DNA of 41,773 nucleotides from Leisingera sp. ANG-Vp (lineage in GTDB: Bacteria; Pseudomonadota; Alphaproteobacteria; Rhodobacterales; Rhodobacteraceae), in assembly GCF_000813725.1 (NCBI RefSeq), contig NZ_JWLD01000011.1:1-41773 (forward strand), in the 5' to 3' direction. Each line of letters starts with the position of its first letter. The stretch's first letter is position 1. The notes under the pieces were generated by a model. It saw only the letters and a list, made by a program, of their open reading frames with translations. It was not told the origin of the DNA and did not search any database. The position numbers and the translations under genes are program-made. Below are positions 16,163 to 24,696 of this stretch, in pieces.

Positions 16163-17829
16163 GCTTGCTCTCCTTTGGCGGCGGCGCGCATCTGGCTGAG
16201 GGTCTGGCGCGGGGTCAGCGCCTCAGGCGAGACCGCCAGTTCCAGCACCGCGCCGGTGTCCGAGGCCATGGCGCGTTCAAAGGCGGCGGCAAAGTCTTCG
16301 GTTCGTTCCACCAGCTCGGCGTGATAGCCGTAGGACTTGGCCAGCATCACGAAGTCCGGATTTTCCAGCGATGTGCCGGAAACGCGCTCCGGAAAGGTGC
16401 GCTCTTGGTGCATACGGATGGTGCCGTAGATGCCGTTGTTCAGGATCAGCACAACCGGCTGTGCGCCGGCCTGCATGGCTGTACCCAGTTCCTGGCAGTT
16501 CATCTGGAAATCGCCGTCGCCGGCAAAACAGACCACGCATCGTTCCGGAGAGGCCACTTTGGCCGCCACAGCGGCGGGCAAGCCATAGCCCATGGCACCG
16601 GACTGCGGTGCCAGCAGGCGCTGGCCAGGGCCGAATTTGAAGAACTTGTTGGGCCAAACAGTGAAGTTGCCCGCGCCGTTGGTCAGCACAGCGTCTTCCG
16701 GCAGCCGCTCGCGCAAGTATTCGGTGACCTTTCCCATGTCGACCGGGCCGGGCTGGTCCGGCAGCTCAAACGCCGCCTCATAATCAGCCCGAGCCTTGGC
16801 CCGCCAATCGGCCCAGGGACCGTTGACGCTCTGACCCGCCAGGGCAGCGGCAAAGGCGTTGGGGCCTGCGTGGATCGCCAGATCGGGCTGGTAGACCTTG
16901 CCCAGCTCGCGGTCGGAGGCATGCACGTGGATCAGCTTTTGCGCCGGAACCGGCACGTTCAGCAGGGTATAGCCATCCGTTGTCATCTCGCCAAAACGCA
17001 CATTGATGGCCAGGATCACGTCGGCACTCTTGATTAGCGCCTTGGTGGCCGGCGTCATGCCAACGCCTGCGTCGCCTGCGTAGGTGGCACTGTGGTTGTC
17101 GTAGAGATCCTGGTAGCGGAACGCCGCCAGCACCGGGATATCGGAGGCTTCGGCAAAGGCTTGCAGCGCTTGGCTGCCGTCAGCGGTCCAGCCGCCGCCG
17201 CCCATCAGGATCAGCGGGCGCTCGGCTACGGCCAGCGCATCGAGAACCGCCCCCGCAGCGGCGGGTGCAGGGGCGGCCTCAAACACGGATACCGGGCCGG
17301 TGAGAGCGGGAACAGCCGTGGTATCGGTCAGCATATTTTCAGGGAGTGCGACAACAATGGGCCCGGGACGGCCGGAAACGGCAGCGGTCCAGGCCCTCAT
17401 CAGGATCTCGGGGATGCGGTCCGCGTCATCGATCTCGGTGACCCACTTGGCAACGGTGCCGAAAGTGGCGCGGTAGTCGATCTCCTGAAACGCCTCCCGG
17501 CCCTTCATGTCCGTGCCGACCTGGCCGACAAACAGGATCATCGGCGCGCTGTCCTGCATCGCGGTATGCACCCCGATCGATGCATTTGTGGCACCCGGCC
17601 CGCGGGTGACAAAGCAGATGCCGGGAGAGCCGGTCAGCTTGCCATAGGCCGCGGCCATGAAGGACGCGCCGCCCTCGTTGCGGCAGAGGGTGAAATCGAG
17701 CTCGCCGCGGGTGTCGTGCAGCGCGTCCAGCACCGCCAGATAGCTCTCGCCCGGGACACCGAAGCTTTGGGTTGCCCCCAAGGCTTTGAGGCAATCTACC
17801 AGAAGCTGGCCACCATTTCTCTGTTGCAT
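16159..17829 (-). CDS. Thiamine-diphosphate-dependent enzyme (acetolactate-synthase-like)
   Basis: This 556-aa member of the ThDP decarboxylase/synthase family has the activating Glu52 in CRNEGGAS. A central nucleotide-binding-like domain (~190-320) is followed by the C-terminal ThDP/Mg motif, starting GDGDFQMN and ending ILNN (~436-465). I chose ATG 17829 (MQQRNGGQLL) because the family alignment begins there; an open frame upstream to 18066 overlaps the racemase gene and has no homology-like content. It follows a 107-bp gap holding an inverted repeat and so may head its own transcript with hyuA, hyuB and downstream genes. The reaction (2-oxo-acid decarboxylation, carboligation or C-C cleavage) is not resolved; IlvB-like similarity alone does not make it an acetolactate synthase here. 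Confidence 0.9.
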   Translation of the reverse strand: MQQRNGGQLLVDCLKALGATQSFGVPGESYLAVLDALHDTRGELDFTLCRNEGGASFMAAAYGKLTGSPGICFVTRGPGATNASIGVHTAMQDSAPMILFVGQVGTDMKGREAFQEIDYRATFGTVAKWVTEIDDADRIPEILMRAWTAAVSGRPGPIVVALPENMLTDTTAVPALTGPVSVFEAAPAPAAAGAVLDALAVAERPLILMGGGGWTADGSQALQAFAEASDIPVLAAFRYQDLYDNHSATYAGDAGVGMTPATKALIKSADVILAINVRFGEMTTDGYTLLNVPVPAQKLIHVHASDRELGKVYQPDLAIHAGPNAFAAALAGQSVNGPWADWRAKARADYEAAFELPDQPGPVDMGKVTEYLRERLPEDAVLTNGAGNFTVWPNKFFKFGPGQRLLAPQSGAMGYGLPAAVAAKVASPERCVVCFAGDGDFQMNCQELGTAMQAGAQPVVLILNNGIYGTIRMHQERTFPERVSGTSLENPDFVMLAKSYGYHAELVERTEDFAAAFERAMASDTGAVLELAVSPEALTPRQTLSQMRAAAKGEQA

Positions 17830-17893
17830 GTTCGGACCTGTCAGAATGTCGGTTTCTTGATTGAGGCTAGCTGCCGCTTGCGCAGGTGTCGGT

Positions 17894-17926
17894 GCAGAAA
17901 ATCTTGGGACTGCCAAGAAATTCTGC
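17894..17926. promoter_or_regulatory. Interrupted palindrome before the ThDP-hyuAB genes
   Basis: The left arm 17894-17907 (GCAGAAAATCTTGG) and right arm 17913-17926 (CCAAGAAATTCTGC) are inverted repeats with 12 of 14 positions matched, around a 5-base spacer. It lies in the only sizeable gap (17830-17936) within this part of the operon, about 65 bases before the ThDP gene start. It resembles the element at 26181-26214 upstream of the semialdehyde dehydrogenase gene. It could be a LysR-type operator or a hairpin ending the racemase transcript; there is no U-tract after it on the minus strand. Confidence 0.5.
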
Positions 17927-17936
17927 CCCCGCCGGA

Positions 17937-18668
17937 TCAGATCACCCCGGAGTAGGGTTTGCGCGCAAGGGTTTCGTGCACGTAGTTGATCATGGTGATG
18001 AAATCGAAGACCGGCAAACCGGTGGCGGCTTGCACCGCGTGGGCATAGGGCGGCAGGTCGGAGCATTCGAGCAGGATCGCGCCCAGATCGTCATGCTCCG
18101 CCTGCAGCTGCTGCGCAACCTCAATCACGCCTATGCGGATGCCGTCGTCATCCAGCTCGCCGATATTGGCGATGATGCCCTGCATGAAGGCCTCCTTGGT
18201 CTCCATTCCGCCGATGGCCAGCGGGATGTCTTCGGAGATGCCCGTGCCGGAGAAATGCGCAGGCTTCAGGCAGGTCGAGTCGGCGGTGATGATGCCGACC
18301 CGCTTGCCAGTGATCTGATGCACAAAGGGCACCTGCAGCAGCGAGGAGGCAAAGACCGGGATGTCGACGGCTGCCGCGATCTCTTTCTGGAACAATGCCA
18401 TGAAGCCGCAAGCGCCGGTGATCGCCTTCACGCCCTCGTCCTGCAGCTTGCGGGCTGCGGTGATGAAGGGGTCGATCAGGGTGGGATCAGCCTGGTAGAG
18501 CAGCCGGTCGGCGGTGGCGCCTTCGACCACTGCATAGCGCACCGGGAAATCATAGGTCGTGGCGTTGGCCACATTTCCCGGCAGGAAGGGATAATGGCAG
18601 TCGAGCACCAGGATACCGATGGTCTCGCCAGCCCAGCTTTGGCTTTTCAAACGGGATTTGTAGATCAT
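17937..18668 (-). CDS. Aspartate/glutamate racemase-family protein
   Basis: This 243-aa cofactor-independent racemase/isomerase family member (Asp/Glu racemase, hydantoin racemase, maleate isomerase fold) has two candidate catalytic Cys. One lies in TGACGFMA (~86) and one in LLECSDLPPYA (~201), the two-base arrangement needed for racemisation. No signal peptide is seen. It follows an SDR gene by 10 bp and precedes the ThDP-hyuAB genes. In hydantoin-degrading clusters a racemase supplies the enantiomer accepted by the ring-opening enzyme, and a similar role is plausible here. The flanking sequence of the motifs differs from classical hydantoin racemases, so the substrate is uncertain. Confidence 0.87.
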   Translation of the reverse strand: MIYKSRLKSQSWAGETIGILVLDCHYPFLPGNVANATTYDFPVRYAVVEGATADRLLYQADPTLIDPFITAARKLQDEGVKAITGACGFMALFQKEIAAAVDIPVFASSLLQVPFVHQITGKRVGIITADSTCLKPAHFSGTGISEDIPLAIGGMETKEAFMQGIIANIGELDDDGIRIGVIEVAQQLQAEHDDLGAILLECSDLPPYAHAVQAATGLPVFDFITMINYVHETLARKPYSGVI

Positions 18669-18678
18669 CTGCCGTCCC

Positions 18679-19428
18679 TTATGCGTAGATATAGCCGCCG
18701 GAGACGATGATGTTCTCGCCGGTCATATAGGTGTTCTTGGGACCGCCCGCCATCAGCACCCATTCGGCCATCTCGCGCGGCTCCCCGCCGCGGCCAAGCG
18801 GGCTGGCAGAAGCGAGTTCGCCAAGGAACCCGGCTTCGCGTGCCTTCTCCGTCGCCATGCCTGCGGGGGCGACCGAGTTTACCAGGATGTTGTCCGGCGC
18901 CACTTCATGCGCAAAGCTCTTGGTCAGGCTCACCACCGCAGCCTTGGTGGCGGCGTAATGGGCGTTTTGGGGATGCGCCTTGAAAGCATCGACCGAGGTG
19001 ATGTTGACGATCCGCCCCTTGACCACGCTGTCAGCCTCCTGCGCCCGGAACTGTTTGATGGCGGCGACGCACATGTGAAAGGTGCCCTTGATGTTCACCG
19101 CGTTGGAGGCGTCCCAGTCGGCGTCGGTAATCTCAAGCATCGGTTTGCGCGGATAGATGGCGGCGGAATTAATCACCGTATCAACCCGGCCCAGACCCTC
19201 CGCCACCTGGGCGAAGGCTGCATGAGCCGCCTCGGAAGTGCGGATGTCGCAAGCCGCAAAGGCAGTTTTCAACCCTGCCCTCTTGGCCAGAGCCAGCGCC
19301 GCCTCAGCGGCCCCGGCATTGATATCGATGATACCAAGCCCGGTCGCGCCGGCCTCAACCGCCATTTCCGCCAGCAAGAGGCCAAGCCCGGCGCCGCCAC
19401 CCACGATCACAACAGACAATCCGTCCAT
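18679..19428 (-). CDS. SDR-family oxidoreductase
   Basis: This 249-aa classical short-chain dehydrogenase has a cofactor motif at the N-terminus (VVIVGGGAGLG, replacing the common TGxxxGxG). An Asp follows beta-strand 2 (IIDIN), which favours NAD. The active site is intact, with Ser (NITSVDAF) and HYAATK as YxxxK. I chose ATG 19428 (MDGLSVVIV), one base after the upstream stop; the longer frame to 19491 overlaps the neighbouring gene. It is co-directional with another SDR upstream and the racemase downstream. Likely role: alcohol/ketone oxidation of a pathway intermediate. Confidence 0.9.
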   Translation of the reverse strand: MDGLSVVIVGGGAGLGLLLAEMAVEAGATGLGIIDINAGAAEAALALAKRAGLKTAFAACDIRTSEAAHAAFAQVAEGLGRVDTVINSAAIYPRKPMLEITDADWDASNAVNIKGTFHMCVAAIKQFRAQEADSVVKGRIVNITSVDAFKAHPQNAHYAATKAAVVSLTKSFAHEVAPDNILVNSVAPAGMATEKAREAGFLGELASASPLGRGGEPREMAEWVLMAGGPKNTYMTGENIIVSGGYIYA

Positions 19429-19429
19429 C

Positions 19430-20167
19430 TCAGTCTTCCTTTTTCGCAAAGCCCCCGCCGCCGGTGAACTGGGCGGTGGGCAGAATATCAAAGCGGGTCA
19501 CATCCACGTGCTGAGGCATCTGCAGCACCGACAGCAGCATCTGCGCCACATCCTCGGGCTGTACCGCGTCGAAGGCCTGGTACATGCCCTTTCGCGCCTG
19601 ATCGCTCAGCACATCGCGGTAGAGGGCGGTTTCGACCCGGCCCGCAACGATTTCGGTCACCCGCACATTGGAGCCGCACAGATCGCAGCGCAGCGCGGCG
19701 GCAAAGCTGGAAATCGCGGCCTTGGAGGCGCCGTAGACCGCCATATTGGGAAACGGCGCCTGCCCCGCGGTGGAGCCGGTGAAGAACAAGTGCCCGCGCT
19801 TGCGGGCCATCATTCCCGGAAGCACAAGCCGGGTGACGGCAATGGCAGCGCTCAGGTTCACTTCCAGCGTGGCGTCAATATCGGGCTGCGCCATGTCGGC
19901 AAACCCAACCACCGGAGGAATGATGCCGGCATTGTTGACCAGCACATCAATCTCTTCGCCGTCCAGCGCCGAGGACAGCGCCTCGCGGTCGGTCAGATCC
20001 ACCGCCAGCGGGCGCACGCCTGCGGTGCTTTGCATCTTTTCCAGCGTGGCGGCACTGCGGCCGAGGGCGATGACCTCGTGACCGGCACCAGCCAGAGCGA
20101 AGGTGATCGCCTTGCCAATGCCGCTGGTGGCACCGGTGACAAGAGCAAGGGGTTTCTTCTGTGTCAT
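19430..20167 (-). CDS. SDR-family oxidoreductase
   Basis: This 245-aa classical short-chain dehydrogenase has TGATSGIG (~11-18), NNAG (~82), a Ser in FFTGSTAG (~136) and YGASK (~149), so the active site is complete. A basic residue after strand 2 (ALGRS) suggests NADP use. The ATG overlaps the permease stop (ATGA), showing translational coupling with the importer genes. The sequence resembles the YdfG/serine-type 3-hydroxy acid dehydrogenase subgroup (LVNNAGI, GHLFFTGSTAGQ), so a 3-hydroxy acid or beta-hydroxy amino acid substrate is a reasonable guess but not established. Confidence 0.9.
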   Translation of the reverse strand: MTQKKPLALVTGATSGIGKAITFALAGAGHEVIALGRSAATLEKMQSTAGVRPLAVDLTDREALSSALDGEEIDVLVNNAGIIPPVVGFADMAQPDIDATLEVNLSAAIAVTRLVLPGMMARKRGHLFFTGSTAGQAPFPNMAVYGASKAAISSFAAALRCDLCGSNVRVTEIVAGRVETALYRDVLSDQARKGMYQAFDAVQPEDVAQMLLSVLQMPQHVDVTRFDILPTAQFTGGGGFAKKED

Positions 20168-20829
20168 GCTTTCACAACCTTCAAAAGGCGGCCCTCGACA
20201 AGGCTGACGGCGCGGGTCAGCGGGAAGCCAATGGCGAAATAGATCAGCGCAATCGCGGTCAGGATTTCGATGGGCCGGGCAACGTTATTGGCAATATTCT
20301 GGCCAACATACATCAAGTCCGCCATGCCCACGGCCGACACCAGGGCGCTTTCCTTAAACAATGACACAACGTTAGACAGCAGGTTCGGGATCGCCCGCAG
20401 CACAGCTTGCGGCAGGATGACAAACACTGTCTGCACGCCCTGCGGCAGACCCAGCGCCGTGCAAGCATCAAACTGGCTGGCTTCAATGGACTTGAGTGCG
20501 GCCCGGAAACTCTCGGAAGTGATCGCTCCGCTGTAAAGCGACAGCGCAATCACCGCCGAGGTGAAACCGCTAAGCTCAACGCCGAGAAACAGCGGCAGGC
20601 AAAAGAAGATCCAGAACAGCTGCACCAGCACCGGAGTGCCGCGGAAGAACTCCACATAGATGGTGGTGACCCAGTATAGCCCCTTGTTTGCGGAAGTGCG
20701 TCCCATACTGAGGAGAAACCCCCAGATCAGCCCCAGCACGACGGCGATGCCGACAAACTGCAGAGTGGTCAGCAACCCGCGCCAAAGAACACCGGAGTAC
20801 TCTGCCAGAAAGGAGAAATCGAAGTCCAT
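20164..20829 (-). CDS. Amino-acid ABC transporter permease (HisM/GlnP type)
   Basis: This 221-aa integral membrane subunit of a polar amino-acid (PAAT) ABC importer has about five membrane helices. The family motif EFFRGTPVLVQLFW is near residues 58-71. The EAA loop that contacts the ATPase is visible as ACTALGLPQGVQTVFVILPQ (~130-150). I set the start at ATG 20829 (MDFDFSFLAEYSG), 11 bp after the other permease gene and preceded by GGAGG; the longer frame to 21450 is only a shadow of the upstream permease. It pairs with the second permease, an ATPase and a binding protein in one contiguous set. Confidence 0.95.
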   Translation of the reverse strand: MDFDFSFLAEYSGVLWRGLLTTLQFVGIAVVLGLIWGFLLSMGRTSANKGLYWVTTIYVEFFRGTPVLVQLFWIFFCLPLFLGVELSGFTSAVIALSLYSGAITSESFRAALKSIEASQFDACTALGLPQGVQTVFVILPQAVLRAIPNLLSNVVSLFKESALVSAVGMADLMYVGQNIANNVARPIEILTAIALIYFAIGFPLTRAVSLVEGRLLKVVKA

Positions 20830-20840
20830 CTTGAGCCTCC

Positions 20841-21512
20841 TCAGTTCGCCAGCAAGCGCTTGGTGCGCCGCTCGATCAGGGTGACGGCCTGCGACACCGG
20901 AAAGGACACCGCGAAATAGATCAGTGCCACGGTGGTCAGTGTCTCGATGGGGCGGAAGGTCTGGGTTGAGATGTAGCGGCCCTGGTACATCAGGTCCTCT
21001 ACCGAGATCAGCGCCACCAGCGCCGACTGCTGGAAAATGCCGATGCCATTGGTGATCAGCACCGGCAGTGCCAGGATCAGCGCCTGCGGCAGGATCACGT
21101 GGATGATGCGCTGCAGCGCGTTCAGCCCCAGCGCGGTGCTGGCGTCGGTATGGGCGTGCGGGATCGCCTGGATCGCAGCGCGATAGGCCTCGGCGTTGAA
21201 GGCTGCGAGGTTCAGGCCGAGGGCGAGAATGCCCATGAACTCGGCGCTCCACCAGACATTGAACAGGATCGGGATGCAGAAGAAAAACCAGACCAGCTGA
21301 ATCAGCGCCGGGGTGCAGCGGAAGAACTCGATATAAGCGGTCAGCGGCCAGACAACGGCTTTGACCTTGGAGAGCATGCCGATGGCGACGAGGAAGCCCA
21401 GAACCAAGCCGATCACATTGGCCCAGAGCGTCAGCTCCAGTGTCAGCCACAAGCCTTCGATCAGCTGCGGAAGGCCCTTTTTCACATAGAACCAGTCGAA
21501 TTCGTAATTCAT
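20841..21512 (-). CDS. Amino-acid ABC transporter permease (HisQ type)
   Basis: This 223-aa second membrane subunit of the PAAT importer has multiple hydrophobic helices. The segment EFFRCTPALIQLVW (Cys replacing the common Gly) is near 62-75, and the EAA loop ASTALGLNALQRIIHVILPQ near 124-143. It lies 4 bp after the ATPase stop and 11 bp before the other permease. The heterodimeric permease pair suggests import of a specific amino-acid-like solute across the inner membrane, which fits the catabolic genes on both sides. Confidence 0.95.
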   Translation of the reverse strand: MNYEFDWFYVKKGLPQLIEGLWLTLELTLWANVIGLVLGFLVAIGMLSKVKAVVWPLTAYIEFFRCTPALIQLVWFFFCIPILFNVWWSAEFMGILALGLNLAAFNAEAYRAAIQAIPHAHTDASTALGLNALQRIIHVILPQALILALPVLITNGIGIFQQSALVALISVEDLMYQGRYISTQTFRPIETLTTVALIYFAVSFPVSQAVTLIERRTKRLLAN

Positions 21513-21516
21513 CCCC

Positions 21517-22272
21517 TCACCCCGCGATATGCAGCACGTTGCGCAGGAAATCCCGGGTGCGCTCCTGCTGGGGGTTGCTGAACAAGTCGTCCGGGGCGGC
21601 GGCCTCGATCACCTTGCCGCGCTCCTGGAACACCACTTTGGTGGCGATGCTGCGGGCAAAATGCATGTCGTGGGTGACGATCATCATCGGCATTCCCCCC
21701 TCGGCCAGCTCCATCATGGTGTTTTCCACCTCGACCACCAGCTCCGGGTCCAGTGCTGAGGTCACCTCGTCAAACAGCATCAGCTTGGGGTCCAGCATCA
21801 GGGCGCGGGCGATGGCGACGCGCTGCTTCTGGCCGCCGGACAACTGGCTTGGATAGAAATTCGCCCGCTCCGCCAGGCCGAAGCGCTCCAGCAGGCCCAG
21901 CGCCTTGTCCTTGGCCTCGGATTTCTTCACCCCGCGCGAGCGGACCGGGGCCAGGCAGAGATTGCCAAGCACCGACAGATGCGGGAACAGGGTGTAGTGC
22001 TGGAACACCATGCCCACGTCCTTCTGCACCCGTTTGTCCAGCGTCATGCGGCCATCTTCTGCGCCTTGGATATAGCCGTCACCGCCGAGCCGGATGGTTC
22101 CCCCTGCAATGTCCTCCAGCCCCATCATGCAGCGGAGCAGCGTGGACTTGCCGCACCCCGAAGGGCCGATCAGCACCAGCCGGTCGGCGTTTTCCATATG
22201 CAGGTCAAAGCCTTCGAAGATCGAAAGCGATCCATAGCGCTTGACCAGCCCGTCAATCTCCACAAAGGCCAT
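21517..22272 (-). CDS. Amino-acid ABC transporter ATP-binding protein
   Basis: This 251-aa ATPase of the PAAT importer has Walker A GPSGCGKST (~33), Q-loop VFQHYTLFPH (~87), signature LSGGQKQR (~142), Walker B LMLFDEVTSALDPE (~161) and H-loop VTHDM (~196). The order and length match GlnQ/HisP. ATG 22272 (MAFVEIDGL) is preceded by a GGGGAGGG ribosome-binding site; the upstream in-frame extension to 22332 runs into a stem-loop region and is rejected. It follows the binding-protein gene, with an intercistronic hairpin between them, so it may be expressed at a lower level than the binding protein. Confidence 0.96.
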   Translation of the reverse strand: MAFVEIDGLVKRYGSLSIFEGFDLHMENADRLVLIGPSGCGKSTLLRCMMGLEDIAGGTIRLGGDGYIQGAEDGRMTLDKRVQKDVGMVFQHYTLFPHLSVLGNLCLAPVRSRGVKKSEAKDKALGLLERFGLAERANFYPSQLSGGQKQRVAIARALMLDPKLMLFDEVTSALDPELVVEVENTMMELAEGGMPMMIVTHDMHFARSIATKVVFQERGKVIEAAAPDDLFSNPQQERTRDFLRNVLHIAG

Positions 22273-22303
22273 AGTGCCCTCCCCGTTCGTCCCGGCTTGC
22301 AAA

Positions 22304-22331
22304 TGCCGCCCCAGGACCAACCGGGGCGGCA
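22304..22331. repeat. Intercistronic stem-loop between binding-protein and ATPase genes
   Basis: TGCCGCCCC (22304-22312) pairs perfectly with GGGGCGGCA (22323-22331) around a 10-base loop. There is no T-run after it on the minus strand. Such a structure just 3' of a solute-binding-protein gene usually stabilises that message or partly terminates transcription, giving more binding protein than ATPase and permease. Confidence 0.6.
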
Positions 22332-22344
22332 CAGAAAACCGGGT

Positions 22345-23166
22345 TTATTCGGCAGTCATGGCCTCGACGGCAGCGTCATAAAGGCGCTGAACGTTGCCGG
22401 TTGCGACCTGTTCCTCCAGGTAGATGTCGAGCACCTGCACGTCCTCCAGCGGCACCGACTTGCGCAGGCCGAATGCGATGCCCTGTTTGGCAATCGCAGG
22501 CTGCGGCAGCACCTGCGCGGCCCAGTCAGGGTTCTGCAGGATGGTGATGCGGTGAATATCGCTGTCGGTGGCAAAGACATCGGCGCGCTTGGAGATGATC
22601 GCCAGGCGGCCCTCATTGGCCCCGTCCAGGCGGATGATCTTGGCATGTTTCACCTGCGGCGTAATCGACAGGTCGCCCGCGGCGCCCTGCATCACGGCGA
22701 TGGTGATGCCTTCCTTGTCGAAGTCCGCCAGCGACGTCATATCCGGCGTGATCTTGGGGTTGCGGGTGTCGTGCAGCAGGCCGATCTCATAGCTCCAGAT
22801 CGGCATCGAGTAGTTCACCGCCAGCGCCCGCTGCGGCTTGCGGTTCAGGGCCGAGGAGATGTCCCATTTGCCAGCCTGCAGGCCAGCAACCATATTGCCC
22901 CAGGTGGTTTCGACCACTTCAACCTCAACGTCGATGGAGCTGGCAAATCCATCCATCACATCCAGGAAATAGCCGGACCAGTCACCGGTTTTGGGGTCAC
23001 GCACCAAGAGCGGCGGCGCCTCGGCCACGCCCACGCGCAGGGTGCCGCGTTCCTGCACGTCAGCCCACAGGTTTTCCTTGTCCTGCGCTGCAGCCGGCTG
23101 CATCAGCCCGGCAACGGCCAGAGCCGCAACAGCGGCAAAAGTCTTCATATTGGTCATAAAGGACAT
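22345..23166 (-). CDS. Amino-acid ABC transporter substrate-binding protein (family 3)
   Basis: This 273-aa periplasmic solute-binding protein has a Sec signal peptide (~1-28, MTNMKTFAAVAALAVAGLMQ, cleavage near AAA-QD). The mature part is SBP family 3 (GTLRVGVAEAPPLL, then GYFLDVMDGFA). An Arg is retained in SALNRKPQRALAVNYS, where family members bind the substrate carboxylate. ATG 23166 has an excellent GGGAGGA site about 5 bases upstream; the frame open to 23262 is not needed. It determines what the island imports: likely a compound with an alpha-carboxylate, though the exact ligand cannot be told. It is the first gene of the importer set. Confidence 0.95.
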   Translation of the reverse strand: MSFMTNMKTFAAVAALAVAGLMQPAAAQDKENLWADVQERGTLRVGVAEAPPLLVRDPKTGDWSGYFLDVMDGFASSIDVEVEVVETTWGNMVAGLQAGKWDISSALNRKPQRALAVNYSMPIWSYEIGLLHDTRNPKITPDMTSLADFDKEGITIAVMQGAAGDLSITPQVKHAKIIRLDGANEGRLAIISKRADVFATDSDIHRITILQNPDWAAQVLPQPAIAKQGIAFGLRKSVPLEDVQVLDIYLEEQVATGNVQRLYDAAVEAMTAE

Positions 23167-23283
23167 GGTTTTCCTCCCTTGGGGTCCCTGCGCCGGGCTG
23201 GCAGATGCCCCTGCTCCGGCCTGGCGAAAGCCTGGCCGGCGAAGGGCCCGCCAAAACATCAAGAAATCCCGTACTTTGGTAAG

Positions 23284-24693
23284 TTATTCTTGCGGATCCG
23301 CCGACCCGGTCAGCACGCCGGGATTAAGCAGCCCTTGCGGGTCTACTGCCTGCTTCAGGGTCCGCATCAATTCACGCTCCTCCGGGCTTCGCAGTTGATC
23401 TGCAAAAGAAACTTTCGAACGCCCCAGTCCGTGCTCGGCTGCGAAACTGCCGCCTGCAGCCTCTGCCTCCTGGTAAATCAGCTGTGAAAGTGCAGCTTTG
23501 GCATCCCCGAAGTCCCGCCTGCCGTCCGGCGGGCTGAGGTTGTAGTGGATGTTGCCGTCGCCCAAATGGCCGAAGGGGTTAATCCGCACGCCGGGCAGAA
23601 CTGCGTTCAGCTGCGGTGCCATCCTGGTGATGTACTCCCCCAGGCTGGCCACCGGCACCGCAATGTCATGCTTGACCTGCGCGCCCTCCAGCCGCTGGCC
23701 CTCCGGCATTTCTTCGCGCAACCGCCACATTGCCACCCGCTGCGCCTCATTGGCGGCCACCGTACCATCAAGGATCAACCCTGCTTCAAAAGCCTCGCCC
23801 AGGGCAGCCTCCAGCATTGCATCCAGATGCAAGCTCGGTGCTGCGGTGGAGAGCTCCACCAGCAGATAGGCGCTGCCGCGGGTTTGCAGCGGGCAGCTCA
23901 CGCCTGACACATGGCGCAGGGCCAGCTCAAGCCCGGTGCTGCTGAAGAACTCAAGCGCCGACATGAATTCGCCCAGATCCCGGCGCAGCTGCCCGCCCAG
24001 CCGGACCAAAGCGTCAAAATCCGCGACAGTCAGCAGAGCCGAGGCCCGCGACACCGGCGCCGGAAACAGCCGCAGCGCGGCGCGGGTCACCACGCCCAAA
24101 GTGCCTTCGGAACCGCAGAACAGGCGGCGCAGCTGATAGCCGGCATTGTCCTTGACCAGTGGCCGCAGCCCGTTCCAGACTCGGCCGTCGGGCAGCACCA
24201 CCTCCAGCCCCAGCACCAGGTCCTGCATCATGCCATAGCGCAGCGCATGACTGCCGCCGGCATTGGTGGCAATCAGCCCGCCGATCTGGGCGCTGCCCTC
24301 AGCGCCGAGATGCATCGGAAAGATAAGATCGTGCTCTGCGACGGCCTGATGCACCGAGGCCAGAACTGCGCCCGCCTCGACAGTGACGGTAAAATCCAGC
24401 GGGTCCACCGCGCCGATCCGGTTCATCCGCGACAGCGACAGGATGACATGCCCCGGCGCCCCCGGAACCGCCCCGGCGCAGAGGCTGGTGTTGCCGCCCT
24501 GCGGTGTTACCGGCACGCCGGCCGCATGAGCCAGCCGCATGACCGCCGAAACTTGTTCAGTGTTCTCAGGCCGCGCCACGCCCAATGGCAGATGCGACTG
24601 CATTTTCAGCCAATCGGTCTGCCAGGCCTCCAGGCCCTCGGTCAGCCAGCCCTTGGGCCCCAGCAGCGCGGCAAGATCCTCTGTCAGTGCCAT
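23284..24693 (-). CDS. FAD-binding oxidoreductase (D-2-hydroxyacid dehydrogenase, GlcD/D2HGDH-like)
   Basis: This 469-aa flavoprotein of the vanillyl-alcohol-oxidase/PCMH superfamily oxidises 2-hydroxy acids. The N-terminal FAD_binding_4 domain carries PVTPQGGNTSLCAGAVPG (~61-78) and GLIATNAGGSHALRYGMM (~138-155). The C-terminal FAD-oxidase domain contains NPFGHLGDGNIHYNLSPP (~370, metal/substrate His) and AAEHGLGRSK (~418). Length and motifs fit D-lactate, glycolate or D-2-hydroxyglutarate dehydrogenases. It begins 3 bp after the semialdehyde dehydrogenase stop, so the two are co-translated. A D-2-hydroxyglutarate-type reaction would feed 2-oxoglutarate, the same product as its neighbour, but that is inference. 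Confidence 0.9.
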   Translation of the reverse strand: MALTEDLAALLGPKGWLTEGLEAWQTDWLKMQSHLPLGVARPENTEQVSAVMRLAHAAGVPVTPQGGNTSLCAGAVPGAPGHVILSLSRMNRIGAVDPLDFTVTVEAGAVLASVHQAVAEHDLIFPMHLGAEGSAQIGGLIATNAGGSHALRYGMMQDLVLGLEVVLPDGRVWNGLRPLVKDNAGYQLRRLFCGSEGTLGVVTRAALRLFPAPVSRASALLTVADFDALVRLGGQLRRDLGEFMSALEFFSSTGLELALRHVSGVSCPLQTRGSAYLLVELSTAAPSLHLDAMLEAALGEAFEAGLILDGTVAANEAQRVAMWRLREEMPEGQRLEGAQVKHDIAVPVASLGEYITRMAPQLNAVLPGVRINPFGHLGDGNIHYNLSPPDGRRDFGDAKAALSQLIYQEAEAAGGSFAAEHGLGRSKVSFADQLRSPEERELMRTLKQAVDPQGLLNPGVLTGSADPQE

Positions 24694-24696
24694 GAC

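Noticed and set aside
16159-18066. Longer 635-aa version of the ThDP enzyme
   Set aside because: The extra 79 residues overlap the racemase end and are unlike the family N-terminus; MQQRNGGQLL at 17829 fits.
20164-21450. 428-aa version of the HisM-type permease
   Set aside because: The first ~207 residues are an out-of-frame reading of the other permease gene; the real start is ATG 20829 with a GGAGG site.
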